A DNA stretch of 64,000 nucleotides from Sulfuritortus calidifontis. GTDB taxonomy: Bacteria; Pseudomonadota; Gammaproteobacteria; Burkholderiales; Thiobacillaceae. The notes beneath the pieces were generated by a model. It was not told the origin of the DNA, did not search any database, and saw nothing but the letters and a program-made list of their open reading frames with translations. How positions within the stretch are numbered: position 1 is the stretch's first letter; the number at the start of each line of letters is the position of its first letter. Shown piece by piece: positions 28,171 to 36,941 of this stretch. The translations under genes and the position numbers were made by a program. Where the stretch lies: positions 372,001 through 436,000 of the forward strand of contig NZ_AP018721.1 in the NCBI RefSeq assembly GCF_003967275.1, read 5' to 3'.

Positions 28171-28713
28171 TCAGCCTTCCAGGCCCGGATCGATGGAGAA
28201 GAGCAGGGCCATGACCAGGTTCTTCACATCGTCGCGGCTGCGGCCGTCGATCTCGAAAATGGGCGGCCGCTGATCGACCCGGGCCAGGATCTCGGCGTAG
28301 TTCTTCACGCTGGGCGAGGGTTTGAGGTCGGTCTTGGTCACCCCGATCACGAGCGGCGCATCGCGCAGAAAATCCTTGAAGGCATTCATGAAGAACTGCA
28401 TGTCCTTCATCGGATTCGGCCGGCTGTTGTCGAGCAGCAGGATCAGGCCGATGCCGCCAGTGCTGAGGATGTCCCACATGAAGTCGAAGCGTTCCTGGCC
28501 CGGCGTGCCATAAAGGTGGACCTTGGCTCCGCCGTCGAGGTTGAGCACGCCGTAGTCCAGCGCCACCGTGGTGTGGCTTTTGCGGTGCAGGGTCATGTCG
28601 GAGGCGGCGGCATCGGTCTTGATCGGCGGGACGTCGCTGATCGAGCCGATGGCCGTGGTCTTGCCCGCGCCGACCGGGCCGGTGAAGATGATTTTGTTGT
28701 CGAGCCGTTTCAA
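28171..28713 (-). CDS. MglA/CvnD-like small Ras-type GTPase
   Basis: 180 residues. P-loop 'GPVGAGKTT' (12-20), a G3 region 'LYGTPGQERF' (67-76) in which the usual Asp of DxxG is absent, as in MglA-type GTPases, the catalytic-position Gln73, and G4 'TKTD' (126-129). The segment 'FDFMWDILSTGGIGLILLLDNSRP' is typical of the bacterial MglA/conservon branch. These proteins switch between GDP and GTP states to control polarity or motility or signalling. The two Roadblock proteins next door are probable regulators. Shine-Dalgarno AGGAGA lies upstream of ATG 28713. Confidence 0.88.
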   Translation of the reverse strand: MKRLDNKIIFTGPVGAGKTTAIGSISDVPPIKTDAAASDMTLHRKSHTTVALDYGVLNLDGGAKVHLYGTPGQERFDFMWDILSTGGIGLILLLDNSRPNPMKDMQFFMNAFKDFLRDAPLVIGVTKTDLKPSPSVKNYAEILARVDQRPPIFEIDGRSRDDVKNLVMALLFSIDPGLEG

Positions 28714-28741
28714 GTCTTGTCTCCTCAGTATTGTGATCGGC

Positions 28742-29890
28742 CTAGAGGCCGGCGACTTTCTTCAGCAAGCGCGAAAGGAAGCCGCTGCGCTCGGCGCTGC
28801 CGGCATCGGCGCCGACACGGGCGTCCGGCTGCGCCGGCGTTGTGGCAGCGGGCGCCGCGTCCGGCTGCTGGGCGGCCTTGCCCGCACCCTTGAGCAGGCT
28901 GGAATCGAGGATGCCGATGCTGTAGCTCGCCGCCAGGAAGCTGAAGACCTGTTCGGCCGGCAGACCGAGCATGCGCACGGTGAGCCGCAGGTTGGCGGGC
29001 GCGCGCGACCAGAAGGCGGCAATGCGCATGCCGTTCGGAACCGGGGCGAGCCGGGTGAGATTGGGCCAGTGCCGCAGCCGGATCGGGGCCTGGTCGGGGA
29101 AGCCGGCGATCAGGCGACCGTGGGAGGTCCAGAGGGCGACTTGCCAGGTCAGTGCGGTCAGGTTGGCGGGTTCGGCGTTGGTGGTGTCTTCGGCCGTGAG
29201 TGGCTGGCTGCTGACGGCAATGGCGTCATCCAGGCAGGCCGCCTGCAGTTGCCGTTCGTTATGCAGGGCGATGACCCGGTCGAGTTCGGGCAGCACGATC
29301 AAGGCCTTGCTGCCGGCGAGGCTGATCACGCAGGGGGTGCGGGTGCGGCGTGCCTGCAGCAAGGCGCCGAGCAGGCCCTGGCGCGGATCGAAATACTCGA
29401 TGTTGTCGGGCCAGGTGGCGCCGGCCGGGGCCGGGCGAACCGCGGCGGGCTGGGGCGAGGCAGTCGGCTGGGGCGGGGTGTCCTGGGATTGCGCCGGGGG
29501 CGGTAGTTCGTTCGGCCGAGCCGTTTGGGCCGGCGGGACGATCGCTGCCTCGCCGCCGGTGAGCAGTTGGCGCAGGCGGGGGAACAGGCTTTCGACCCGG
29601 ATTGGCTTGAGCAGGACCGGCGCCGGCGGGCTTGCCGGCGTTTCGACCGTGACGATCAAGGTCGGCAGGCTCGGGTGCTCGCTGCGAAAGGTCTGCCAGG
29701 CCGAATCGGCATCCGGCCGGTCGAGGTCGAAGATGGCCAGATGCGGCGGTTCGTCCGGCTGGTCCTCGAGCAGGCGGTAGTGATGCAGGGTGTGCATCTT
29801 GAAGGCCATGCGGAAGATCGCCTGTTTGCGGCTGTCCATGCCGACGGTCATGACGTTGACGGTTTTCTGGGGCGGTTGGGGATCGCTCAT
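28742..29890 (-). CDS. Degenerate receiver-domain protein with C-terminal amphipathic helix
   Basis: 382 residues. Residues 11-110 look like a receiver domain: possible phospho-acceptor in 'LAIFDLDRPD' (Asp55) and conserved Lys95 in 'LLKPIR', but the acidic pair after the first strand is missing (VMTVGMDS), so phosphorylation is doubtful. A Pro/Gln/Ala-rich linker (about 115-157) leads to a domain of unknown type (about 158-335, 'PDNIEYFDPRQGLLGALLQARR' ... 'APIRLRHWPNLTRL'), another linker, and a basic amphipathic helix at the very C terminus ('GFLSRLLKKVAGL'). Such tails often bind membranes or partner proteins. Fourteen bases after the FimV-like gene. Confidence 0.6.
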   Translation of the reverse strand: MSDPQPPQKTVNVMTVGMDSRKQAIFRMAFKMHTLHHYRLLEDQPDEPPHLAIFDLDRPDADSAWQTFRSEHPSLPTLIVTVETPASPPAPVLLKPIRVESLFPRLRQLLTGGEAAIVPPAQTARPNELPPPAQSQDTPPQPTASPQPAAVRPAPAGATWPDNIEYFDPRQGLLGALLQARRTRTPCVISLAGSKALIVLPELDRVIALHNERQLQAACLDDAIAVSSQPLTAEDTTNAEPANLTALTWQVALWTSHGRLIAGFPDQAPIRLRHWPNLTRLAPVPNGMRIAAFWSRAPANLRLTVRMLGLPAEQVFSFLAASYSIGILDSSLLKGAGKAAQQPDAAPAATTPAQPDARVGADAGSAERSGFLSRLLKKVAGL

Positions 29891-29904
29891 GGCCTCACCT
29901 TGAT

Positions 29905-31497
29905 TTATGCAGCGAGTCGTTCTCTGCGGCTTTTCATGCGTTGGAACAGACCGGTCATCATGGCGACCACCTCTTCGGGCGGGCGCTGGGCGCGGCGCTT
30001 GATTCCGCTGGCCAGTTCGGTCAGCCGGCGAAGATCGTCCATGCGTTCATAAAGCTCAAGCAGCGGCGGGTAGAGGTGGATCGCCGCAGGGTCGGCCAGG
30101 ATGGCCGACTCCAGCGCCTCGACCGCCTGGTCGATTTGGCCGAACTCGAGATAGCTGTCGACTTCCTGGAGGACGTCGCCGCCGGCTTGATCGAGCGTCG
30201 GCCGGCTGGTGCCGCTGATCTCGACCAGGGGGTTTTTGGGCATGGGCATGACGTCTGCGGCATGGAAACCGAACTGGCGGCCGATCGCCTCGATCTGGCC
30301 GCGTTCCCTGGCCTGGGCCAGGGCCTCGAACAGGGGATGGGGGCCGAGGCTGAAGCCCTGGGCCAGCAGGCGCTCTTTCAGGGACTGGCCGGCATTGCCC
30401 AGGGCCGCGTACAAATGCCAGAGGGTGCGGGCGTACTCGTCGACATTGCGGCGGCCGTGGTGGATCTTGAGCAGCTCGGTGAAATGGACCAGGGCATTGG
30501 GTTGCTTGCGCAGGGCCCGGTGCAGCGCGGCGATGGCCTCGTCGTGGTTGTGCATGGCCAGGTGCAACCTGGCCGCCTGGGCCGGGGGCAGAAAGCTGCG
30601 GACGACCAGTTTTTCGGTTTGACTGAGCGGCGCGATCGGGCCCCGCCCCTCGATCAGGCGCAGGTTGCCTGATGTTTGCTCGCCAGGGCTTGCGGCCGGC
30701 GCGCCGGGCTCGCTGTCTGCCGCGGCTGGCACGGGCGGCCTGGCCGGCGCGTCGATCGGGACCGGTGCCACCGGCTCGAGGCCGAGCAGGGCATTGATCT
30801 GGTCGACATCGAGTCCGAAGTAATTGATGGCGAGCACCCGCAGTTGCAGATTCTCCGGGTCGATTTTCAGGCCTTCGAGCAAGGCTTGGCGCTGCGTCTC
30901 GCCCGGCCCGGACAGGAGCAGCAGGCGTTCGAGGATGTCGGCGAAGTCGTCCACCCGCTCCAGCTTGAGGTAGGCGTCGCCCAGCATTTGCAGGACCTGG
31001 GCTTGCGCCTCGCCCGCGTCATCCAGGTACCAGCGCAGCAGTTCGGCGGCGCGGTCGTGATAGCCGTACATGATGAAGATCGAGGCTTCGGCCAGGGGGT
31101 CGGCCTCGGACACCGTAATCGCGTCGCTGCCGGCGGCCTCGTCGTCGAAGTCATAGGTTTCCGCGGCATGGCGGGCATTGTATTGCCGGCTGCCGTAGCC
31201 TGGGGTGCCATCCCAGGGGATGCCCGGCTCCGGCTCGGAGGCGGCTGCGGGAGCGAGGGCGTGCGGGCCATTGCTTAAGGCGGAGTCCGGGATATAAATC
31301 TCGATGCGGTCAGCCTGGGTGGTCGAACGCCGGCGATGCCGGCGCAGGCGCAGCAATAGCCAGATCAGGATGAGGGCGGCGATGACCAGGAGCGCAAAAG
31401 ACACCGGCTGGCCGATGCCGGCGGCCCAGGGTAGATCGGGCAGTTCACGGCTAAGGCGCAGCAGGACGGCGTTCCAGGGGGCTTCGTACGGCATCAT
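29905..31497 (-). CDS. FimV-like membrane protein with TPR-type repeats
   Basis: 530 residues. One transmembrane helix (about 32-49, 'VSFALLVIAALILIWLLL') followed by an Arg-rich stop-transfer segment places the rest in the cytoplasm. The large soluble part has two segments resembling the FimV/TPR family: 'ADPLAEASIFIMYGYHDRAAELLRWYLDD' and 'EVDSYLEFGQIDQAVEALESAILADP', joined by acidic and Pro-rich linkers. FimV proteins are polar hubs for type IV pili and for flagellar and chemosensory proteins. There is no LysM domain, unlike classical FimV. I chose ATG 31497 (or 31494); a TTG at 31515 is in frame. First gene of the operon; no clear Shine-Dalgarno. Confidence 0.7.
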   Translation of the reverse strand: MMPYEAPWNAVLLRLSRELPDLPWAAGIGQPVSFALLVIAALILIWLLLRLRRHRRRSTTQADRIEIYIPDSALSNGPHALAPAAASEPEPGIPWDGTPGYGSRQYNARHAAETYDFDDEAAGSDAITVSEADPLAEASIFIMYGYHDRAAELLRWYLDDAGEAQAQVLQMLGDAYLKLERVDDFADILERLLLLSGPGETQRQALLEGLKIDPENLQLRVLAINYFGLDVDQINALLGLEPVAPVPIDAPARPPVPAAADSEPGAPAASPGEQTSGNLRLIEGRGPIAPLSQTEKLVVRSFLPPAQAARLHLAMHNHDEAIAALHRALRKQPNALVHFTELLKIHHGRRNVDEYARTLWHLYAALGNAGQSLKERLLAQGFSLGPHPLFEALAQARERGQIEAIGRQFGFHAADVMPMPKNPLVEISGTSRPTLDQAGGDVLQEVDSYLEFGQIDQAVEALESAILADPAAIHLYPPLLELYERMDDLRRLTELASGIKRRAQRPPEEVVAMMTGLFQRMKSRRERLAA

Positions 31498-31734
31498 GAG
31501 CGGGCGAGTGGGCAAGCAGCCGGCCGGTGACCGGATTGGCGTAACCAGTGTCTCCCTCTGCTTATCTGTGCAGTTTCTAGTTGGGCCAAAAGTGGCAAAA
31601 GCATACCATCGGCCTGCGCGGTGGGGGCGGTCGGATGCGCTGCCGGTGCGAGTGATTCTGTTTATGGGGGTATAAGCGAGACCCGGCCGAGAGCTATTTT
31701 CGGCAGCGGATTGCGGATAAAACCAAAAGCCTGA

Positions 31735-31763
31735 TTGACATCAATTGCGCAGATTAGGATAAT
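31735..31763 (+). promoter_or_regulatory. Strong promoter of the tRNA-tuf operon
   Basis: TTGACA (31735-31740), 17-base spacer, GATAAT (31758-31763), followed by a GC-rich discriminator (CCGCGC), a hallmark of stringently controlled stable-RNA promoters. tRNA-Tyr starts 14 bases after the -10. Confidence 0.88.
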
Positions 31764-31776
31764 TCCGCGCTTTCGC

Positions 31777-31862
<86 letters not shown>

Positions 31863-31888
31863 GGTTGTTAAGCGCGAAAAGGCTGAAT

Positions 31889-31962
<74 letters not shown>

Positions 31963-31986
31963 GGGCTTGGCGCGCGAAATGAATAT

Positions 31987-32061
<75 letters not shown>

Positions 32062-32115
32062 CGAGTTTTTGTGATTGTTGTTTTCAGTGTTGATTTTGCT
32101 GAGAGGTATTGAGTC

Positions 32116-33306
32116 ATGGCCAAGGAAAAATTTGAGCGGACGAAACCGCACGTAAACGTGGGTACGATTGGTCACGTGGACCATGGCAAGACCACGCTGA
32201 CGGCGGCGATCACGACGATTCTGTCGAAGAAGTACGGTGGTGAGGCGAAAGGTTACGACCAGATCGACTCCGCCCCGGAAGAGAAGGCGCGGGGTATTAC
32301 CATCAACACCGCCCACGTCGAGTACGAGACGGCGAACCGTCACTATGCCCACGTTGACTGCCCGGGTCACGCCGACTACGTGAAGAACATGATCACCGGC
32401 GCCGCCCAGATGGACGGCGCCATCCTGGTGGTAAGCGCGGCCGACGGCCCGATGCCGCAGACCCGCGAGCACATCCTGCTGGCCCGCCAGGTGGGTGTGC
32501 CCTACATCATCGTCTACATGAACAAGGCCGACATGGTCGACGACGCCGAGCTCCTGGAGCTGGTCGAGATGGAAGTGCGCGAGCTCTTGTCCAAGTATGA
32601 CTTCCCTGGCGACGACACCCCGATCATCAAGGGTTCCGCTCTGAAGGCCCTGGAAGGCGACCAGTCCGAGATCGGCGAGCCCTCCATCTTCCGTCTGGCC
32701 GAGGCCCTGGACAGCTACATCCCGACTCCTGAGCGTGCCGTGGACGGCACCTTCCTGATGCCGGTGGAAGACGTGTTCTCCATCTCCGGTCGCGGCACCG
32801 TGGTGACCGGCCGTGTCGAGCGCGGCATCATCAAGGTCGGCGACGAAATCGAGATCGTTGGCATCAAGCCCACGATCAAGACCACCTGCACCGGGGTCGA
32901 GATGTTCCGCAAGCTGCTGGACCAGGGTCAGGCCGGTGACAACGTCGGCGTGCTGCTGCGCGGCACCAAGCGGGAAGAAGTCGAGCGTGGCCAGGTGCTG
33001 GCCAAGCCGGGCTCGATCAACCCGCACACCAAGTTCAGCGCCGAGATCTATGTGCTGTCGAAGGAAGAGGGTGGTCGTCACACCCCGTTCTTCAACGGCT
33101 ATCGTCCGCAGTTCTACTTCCGTACGACCGACGTGACTGGCTCGATCGACCTGCCGGCTGGCACCGAGATGGTGATGCCTGGCGACAACGTGTCGATCAC
33201 GGTGAGCCTGATCGCGCCGATCGCGATGGAGGAAGGCCTGCGCTTTGCCGTGCGCGAAGGCGGTCGTACCGTCGGCGCCGGCGTCGTGGCGAAGATTATT
33301 GAGTAA
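32116..33306 (+). CDS. tuf: Elongation factor Tu, copy 1
   Basis: 396 residues. GTPase that delivers aminoacyl-tRNA to the ribosome: 'GHVDHGKTT', '[12 protein letters not shown]', 'DCPGHADY', 'NKADMVDD', and domain 2/3 motifs. Its base sequence matches the copy at 48535 except, as far as I can see, for one silent T/C change at codon 329. Co-transcribed with the three tRNAs. The Shine-Dalgarno is GAGAGG. Followed by a hairpin and tRNA-Trp. Confidence 0.99.
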   Translation: MAKEKFERTKPHVNVGTIGHVDHGKTTLTAAITTILSKKYGGEAKGYDQIDSAPEEKARGITINTAHVEYETANRHYAHVDCPGHADYVKNMITGAAQMDGAILVVSAADGPMPQTREHILLARQVGVPYIIVYMNKADMVDDAELLELVEMEVRELLSKYDFPGDDTPIIKGSALKALEGDQSEIGEPSIFRLAEALDSYIPTPERAVDGTFLMPVEDVFSISGRGTVVTGRVERGIIKVGDEIEIVGIKPTIKTTCTGVEMFRKLLDQGQAGDNVGVLLRGTKREEVERGQVLAKPGSINPHTKFSAEIYVLSKEEGGRHTPFFNGYRPQFYFRTTDVTGSIDLPAGTEMVMPGDNVSITVSLIAPIAMEEGLRFAVREGGRTVGAGVVAKIIE

Positions 33307-33332
33307 GCGCGTGATCTAAAAGGTGTTCCAAG

Positions 33333-33360
33333 CCAAAGCGCCCCGCGTTGGGCGCTTTGG
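33333..33360 (+). terminator. Stable hairpin after tuf copy 1
   Basis: Perfect 10-bp stem CCAAAGCGCC/GGCGCTTTGG with an 8-base loop. No T-run follows, so it may be a processing or stability hairpin or a partial terminator between tuf and tRNA-Trp. Confidence 0.55.
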
Positions 33361-33372
33361 TGTCTCTGCCGC

Positions 33373-33448
33373 AGGGGCATAGCTCAATTGGCAGAGCGTC
33401 GGTCTCCAAAACCGAAGGTTGGGGGTTCGATTCCCTCTGCCCCTGCCA
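33373..33448 (+). tRNA. tRNA-Trp (anticodon CCA)
   Basis: 76-base cloverleaf: acceptor AGGGGCA/TGCCCCT, anticodon stem TCGGT/ACCGA with loop CTCCAAA, encoded CCA. The tuf-trnW-secE order is conserved in proteobacteria. Confidence 0.97.
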
Positions 33449-33495
33449 TTTTTGAGATGAACAACCAAACGGGGTTAGGCCAGAAACGAGTTTAG

Positions 33496-33843
33496 ATGGC
33501 GGATAAGATCAAGTTGCTGATTGCCGGCCTCCTGGTGGTGGCGGGCATTGCCGGTTTCTACCTGCTGGCGGATAGCCCGACCGTGGTCCGGGTGCTGGCC
33601 GTGCTGGCGGGCATTGGCTTGGCGCTGGTCGTGGCTTGGTTCACCGAGGCCGGCCGCGCCTTTTTCGGTTTTAGCCGCGAGTCGATCGACGAGGCGCGCA
33701 AGGTCGTCTGGCCGACTCGGAAGGAAACCTTGCAGATGACCGGCGTGGTCATCCTGTTCGTGGTGGTCATGGCGCTGTTCCTGTGGCTGGTGGACGGTGT
33801 GCTGTTGTGGCTTGTCAAACTGCTAATGGGCAGAGGGAACTGA
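33496..33843 (+). CDS. secE: Preprotein translocase subunit SecE
   Basis: 115 residues. Three membrane helices (about 6-24, 33-50, 81-107) with the conserved cytoplasmic segment '[22 protein letters not shown]' before the last helix; this amphipathic segment and helix clamp SecY. Three-helix SecE as in E. coli. Start ATG 33496; the TGA stop shares a base with the nusG start. Confidence 0.96.
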   Translation: MADKIKLLIAGLLVVAGIAGFYLLADSPTVVRVLAVLAGIGLALVVAWFTEAGRAFFGFSRESIDEARKVVWPTRKETLQMTGVVILFVVVMALFLWLVDGVLLWLVKLLMGRGN

Positions 33844-34376
33844 TGGCGAAACAGTGGTATGTGGTGCACGCCTACTCGGGCTTCGAGAAAAGCGTGCAAC
33901 GTGCGCTGAAGGAGCGGATCGAGCGTGCCGGCATGCAGGACATGTTCGGCGAGATCATGGTGCCCGTGGAAGAGGTCGTCGAGATGAAGGGCGGCCAGAA
34001 GAGCATCACCGAACGCAAGTTCTATCCCGGCTACGTCCTGGTCCAGATGGAAATGAACGATGCCACCTGGCACCTGGTCAAAAGCACGCCGAAGGTGACC
34101 GGCTTCGTCGGCGGCACCCCGAACAAGCCTTCGCCGATCAGCCAGCGCGAAGTCGACGCCATCATGCAGCAGATCCAGGAGGGCGTGGAGAAGCCGAAGC
34201 CGAAGATCACCTTCGAGGCCGGCGAGATGGTGCGTGTGATCGACGGCCCCTTCACCGACTTCAACGGCACGGTGGAAGAGGTCAACTACGAGAAGAGCAA
34301 GCTGCGCGTGTCCGTGACCATCTTCGGTCGGGCGACGCCGGTGGAATTGGAATTCGCTCAGGTCGAGAAAGCTTAA
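33843..34376 (+). CDS. nusG: Transcription termination/antitermination factor NusG
   Basis: 177 residues. NGN domain ('[20 protein letters not shown]', '[13 protein letters not shown]', 'VTGFVGG') that binds the RNA polymerase clamp, and C-terminal KOW domain ('[33 protein letters not shown]') that binds Rho or S10. ATG 33843 overlaps the secE stop by one base (TGATG). Its stop codon lies inside an inverted repeat (34366-34403). Confidence 0.98.
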   Translation: MAKQWYVVHAYSGFEKSVQRALKERIERAGMQDMFGEIMVPVEEVVEMKGGQKSITERKFYPGYVLVQMEMNDATWHLVKSTPKVTGFVGGTPNKPSPISQREVDAIMQQIQEGVEKPKPKITFEAGEMVRVIDGPFTDFNGTVEEVNYEKSKLRVSVTIFGRATPVELEFAQVEKA

Positions 34377-34403
34377 GTTCGCTTATGCGGGCTTAAGCTT
34401 TTC
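34366..34403 (+). terminator. Hairpin overlapping the nusG stop codon
   Basis: GAAAGCTTAAG and CTTAAGCTTTTC form a 10-12-bp stem (34366-34377 with 34392-34403) around a 14-base loop; the nusG TAA sits in the first arm. A-T rich, unlike the neighbours. It may be a weak terminator or an RNase processing site between secE-nusG and the L11 operon. Confidence 0.5.
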
Positions 34404-34432
34404 GGCGAGAGCCAAAAGGCCTGAGTTTAGGT

Positions 34433-34450
34433 GGCCCGGGCGACCGGGCC
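34433..34450 (+). promoter_or_regulatory. GNRA-type hairpin in the rplK leader
   Basis: Perfect stem GGCCCGG-gcga-CCGGGCC, 52 bases before rplK. The leader of the L11-L1 operon normally holds the L1 target that mimics 23S rRNA; this hairpin could be part of it. Confidence 0.4.
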
Positions 34451-34501
34451 GATTGGGGAGGGACGGCCAGTCCCGTTACAACCCGTTTACTGGAGTGAAA
34501 C

Positions 34502-34933
34502 ATGGCAAAGAAGATTATCGGCTACATCAAGCTGCAAGTGCCGGCCGGCAAGGCCAATCCCTCGCCGCCGATCGGCCCCGCGCTGGGTCAGCGCGGCCTC
34601 AACATCATGGAATTCTGCAAGGCCTTCAACGCCCAAACCCAGGGTGTCGAGCCGGGCCTGCCGATCCCCGTGGTGATCACCGCCTATGCGGACAAGTCCT
34701 TCACTTTCGTGATGAAGACCCCGCCTGCCACCATTCTCCTGAAGAAGGCGGCCGGTATCGACAAGGGCAGCCCCAAGCCGCATACCGACAAGGTGGGCAA
34801 GGTGACCCGCGCCCAGCTGGAAGAGATCGCCAAGACCAAGATGCCCGATCTGACCGCCGCGGACATGGATGCCGCCGTGCGCACGATCGCCGGCAGCGCC
34901 CGCAGCATGGGCCTGAATGTGGAGGGGGTGTGA
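34502..34933 (+). CDS. rplK: 50S ribosomal protein L11
   Basis: 143 residues. uL11 forms the base of the GTPase stalk. '[37 protein letters not shown]' (N-terminal, thiostrepton-binding) and '[13 protein letters not shown]' (C-terminal rRNA-binding end) match the family. TGGAGTG precedes ATG 34502. One base before rplA. Confidence 0.99.
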   Translation: MAKKIIGYIKLQVPAGKANPSPPIGPALGQRGLNIMEFCKAFNAQTQGVEPGLPIPVVITAYADKSFTFVMKTPPATILLKKAAGIDKGSPKPHTDKVGKVTRAQLEEIAKTKMPDLTAADMDAAVRTIAGSARSMGLNVEGV

Positions 34934-34934
34934 G

Positions 34935-35630
34935 ATGGCCAAGCAATCCAAACGCGTACAGGCCCTGAAGGCCAAGGTTGACCGCAACAAGCTCTACGCC
35001 GTGGACGAGGCGCTGTCCCTGGTGAAAGAGGCGGCCACCGCCAAATTCGACGAATCGATCGACGTCGCCGTGAACCTGGGCGTCGACCCCCGTAAATCCG
35101 ACCAGGTGGTCCGTGGCTCCGTGGTCATGCCCCGTGGCACCGGCAAGACCGTGCGCGTCGCCGTGTTCGCCCAGGGTGCTGCTGCCGAGGCGGCCAAGGG
35201 CGCCGGCGCTGACATCGTCGGCTTCGACGACCTGGCCGCCGAGGTCAAGGCCGGCAAGATGGACTTCGACGTGGTCATTGCCACCCCGGACGCCATGAAG
35301 GTGGTCGGCCAGCTGGGTCAGATCCTCGGTCCGCGCGGCTTGATGCCTAACCCCAAGGTCGGCACCGTGACCCCGAACGTGACCGAGGCGGTGAAGAACG
35401 CCAAGGCCGGTCAGGTCCAGTATCGCACCGACAAGGCCGGTATCGTCCACGCCACCATCGGCCGCGCCTCTTTCGGCGTCGATGCCCTGAAGGAAAACCT
35501 GGCCGCTCTGGTCGAGGCCCTGAACAAGGCCAAGCCGACCGGCGCCAAGGGCATCTACATGAAGAAGCTGGCTATTTCCTCGACCATGGGTGTCGGTGTC
35601 CGTGTGGATCAGGCGAGTCTGGTCCAGTAA
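34935..35630 (+). CDS. rplA: 50S ribosomal protein L1
   Basis: 231 residues. uL1 of the mobile L1 stalk and the usual autoregulator of the L11 operon. '[25 protein letters not shown]', '[16 protein letters not shown]', '[14 protein letters not shown]' are family signatures. ATG 34935 ([12 protein letters not shown]) chosen over upstream in-frame codons because of the GGAGGGGG before it. Confidence 0.99.
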   Translation: MAKQSKRVQALKAKVDRNKLYAVDEALSLVKEAATAKFDESIDVAVNLGVDPRKSDQVVRGSVVMPRGTGKTVRVAVFAQGAAAEAAKGAGADIVGFDDLAAEVKAGKMDFDVVIATPDAMKVVGQLGQILGPRGLMPNPKVGTVTPNVTEAVKNAKAGQVQYRTDKAGIVHATIGRASFGVDALKENLAALVEALNKAKPTGAKGIYMKKLAISSTMGVGVRVDQASLVQ

Positions 35631-35902
35631 GGGATTTTGAAGTAGCAAGGAATTTTGGGCTGCCCGCCGCCCGCTCGGGGCGGGCAGGTTGTCCAAGACC
35701 GTAGATGCCGAAAGGCTTAATTGGAGGATGGCTGGGGTTTCGGGGTTTTTGTCCCTGATTCCTGAGCACCGATCCCTGTCTACGCAGACGGCGTCACCCG
35801 GAACAGGTTTAACGCAAGTTGCTCCTGAATCAGGTCGCCGTATGGGTGATGTCAGCCCGATAGGGCCGGCATCGTGTGTGGCTTGAATGGAGGAAGGACC
35901 TC
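35631..35902 (+). promoter_or_regulatory. L10 leader upstream of rplJ
   Basis: This 272-base gap holds no gene. It contains a strong hairpin (CTGCCCG ... CGGGCAG, 35660-35687) and further GC-rich stretches (TTAACGCAAG..., TCAGCCCGATAGGGCCGGC) before AGGAAGG and ATG 35903. Position and length match the L10 leader, where the L10-(L12)4 complex binds its own mRNA to block translation of rplJ and rplL. The exact kink-turn site cannot be assigned by eye. Confidence 0.65.
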
Positions 35903-36400
35903 ATGGGTCTCAATCTGGAAGACAAAAAAGCCGTCGTGGCTGAGGTGTCGGCGCAGTTGGCCAACGCCCAGACCCTCGTCCTGGCCGAGTACGCCGGCAT
36001 TCAGGTGGAAGACCTGACTGCCCTGCGCGTCAAGGCCCGGCAGTCTGGCGTTTACCTGCGCGTGCTGAAAAACACCCTGGTCCGTCGCGCCGTGGCGGAT
36101 ACGCCGTTCGCGCCGCTGGCCGAGCAAATGACCGGCCCCCTGATCTACAGCATTTCCGCGGATCCGGTGGCGGCGGCCAAGGTGCTGAACGAGTTCGCCA
36201 AGGGCAACGACAAGCTGGTGCTCAAGGTCGGCTCCTATGCCGGCAAGGTGCTCGACAAGGCGGGTGTGCAGGCTCTGGCCTCGATCCCCAGCCGCGACGA
36301 GCTGCTCGCCAAGCTGCTCGGCGTCATGCAGGCGCCGGTATCCGGCTTTGCCGGCGCCCTGGCCGCCCTGGCCAAGCAGCGCGAAGAAGCCGCGGCTTAA
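35903..36400 (+). CDS. rplJ: 50S ribosomal protein L10
   Basis: 165 residues. uL10 anchors L7/L12 dimers to the stalk. '[19 protein letters not shown]', '[14 protein letters not shown]' and the C-terminal helix '[17 protein letters not shown]', which binds L12 N-terminal domains. ATG 35903 follows a strong AGGAAGG. Followed after 33 bases by rplL. Confidence 0.99.
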   Translation: MGLNLEDKKAVVAEVSAQLANAQTLVLAEYAGIQVEDLTALRVKARQSGVYLRVLKNTLVRRAVADTPFAPLAEQMTGPLIYSISADPVAAAKVLNEFAKGNDKLVLKVGSYAGKVLDKAGVQALASIPSRDELLAKLLGVMQAPVSGFAGALAALAKQREEAAA

Positions 36401-36433
36401 TCGTCACGTATATCTGATTTAGGAGTAATTGAA

Positions 36434-36814
36434 ATGGCTGTTACCAAAGAAGACATCCTGGAAGCCGTAGGCGCCATGACCGTGATGGAACTGAACGACC
36501 TGGTCAAGGCGTTCGAAGAGAAGTTCGGCGTTTCCGCTGCCGCCCTGGCTGTGGCCGCTCCGGCCGGCGGTGCCGCCGCCGGTGGTGCTGCCGCCGAAGA
36601 GAAGACCGAGTTCGACGTGGTCCTGGCCAGCGCTGGCGCCAACAAGGTCAACGTCATCAAGGTCGTCCGTGCGGTGACCGGCCTGGGCCTGAAAGAAGCC
36701 AAGGACCTGGTCGACGGCGCGCCCAAGACCGTCAAGGAAGGCTGCCCCAAGGCCGAGGCCGAGGACATCAAGAAGCAGCTCACCGAAGCTGGCGCCACTG
36801 CCGAGATCAAGTAA
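36434..36814 (+). CDS. rplL: 50S ribosomal protein L7/L12
   Basis: 126 residues. N-terminal dimerisation helices ('[26 protein letters not shown]'), an Ala/Gly/Pro hinge ('[17 protein letters not shown]', about 42-58) and the C-terminal factor-binding domain ('[23 protein letters not shown]'). TTAGGAG precedes ATG 36434. Highly expressed; the mRNA continues toward rpoB past a possible attenuator. Confidence 0.99.
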   Translation: MAVTKEDILEAVGAMTVMELNDLVKAFEEKFGVSAAALAVAAPAGGAAAGGAAAEEKTEFDVVLASAGANKVNVIKVVRAVTGLGLKEAKDLVDGAPKTVKEGCPKAEAEDIKKQLTEAGATAEIK

Positions 36815-36874
36815 TTTCGGCGTGCGCCGGGCTAGAACCGGTGTTTGTGGCTGGTGGACCCGGGTCTGTGGAAA

Positions 36875-36905
36875 GCAGGCCCGGCCCGCCGGCCTTTTGG
36901 TTTTG
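36875..36905 (+). terminator. Possible attenuator between rplL and rpoB
   Basis: An imperfect GC-rich stem (AAAGCAGGCC ... GGCCTTTTGG) is followed by TTTT. In E. coli a partial terminator in this gap lowers rpoBC expression relative to rplL; this element has the right position. Confidence 0.45.
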
Positions 36906-36941
36906 AAAAATTCGTTCGTTGTCAGTGGAGGCAGAAGCCAG

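Noticed and set aside
29905-31497. Classical FimV of the type IV pilus
   Set aside because: No LysM domain and no periplasmic signal peptide, only one N-terminal helix; I therefore call it FimV-like only.
31498-31734. Promoter for the six-gene minus-strand operon
   Set aside because: I checked for sigma-70, sigma-54 and FliA-type patterns in this region and found no convincing match.
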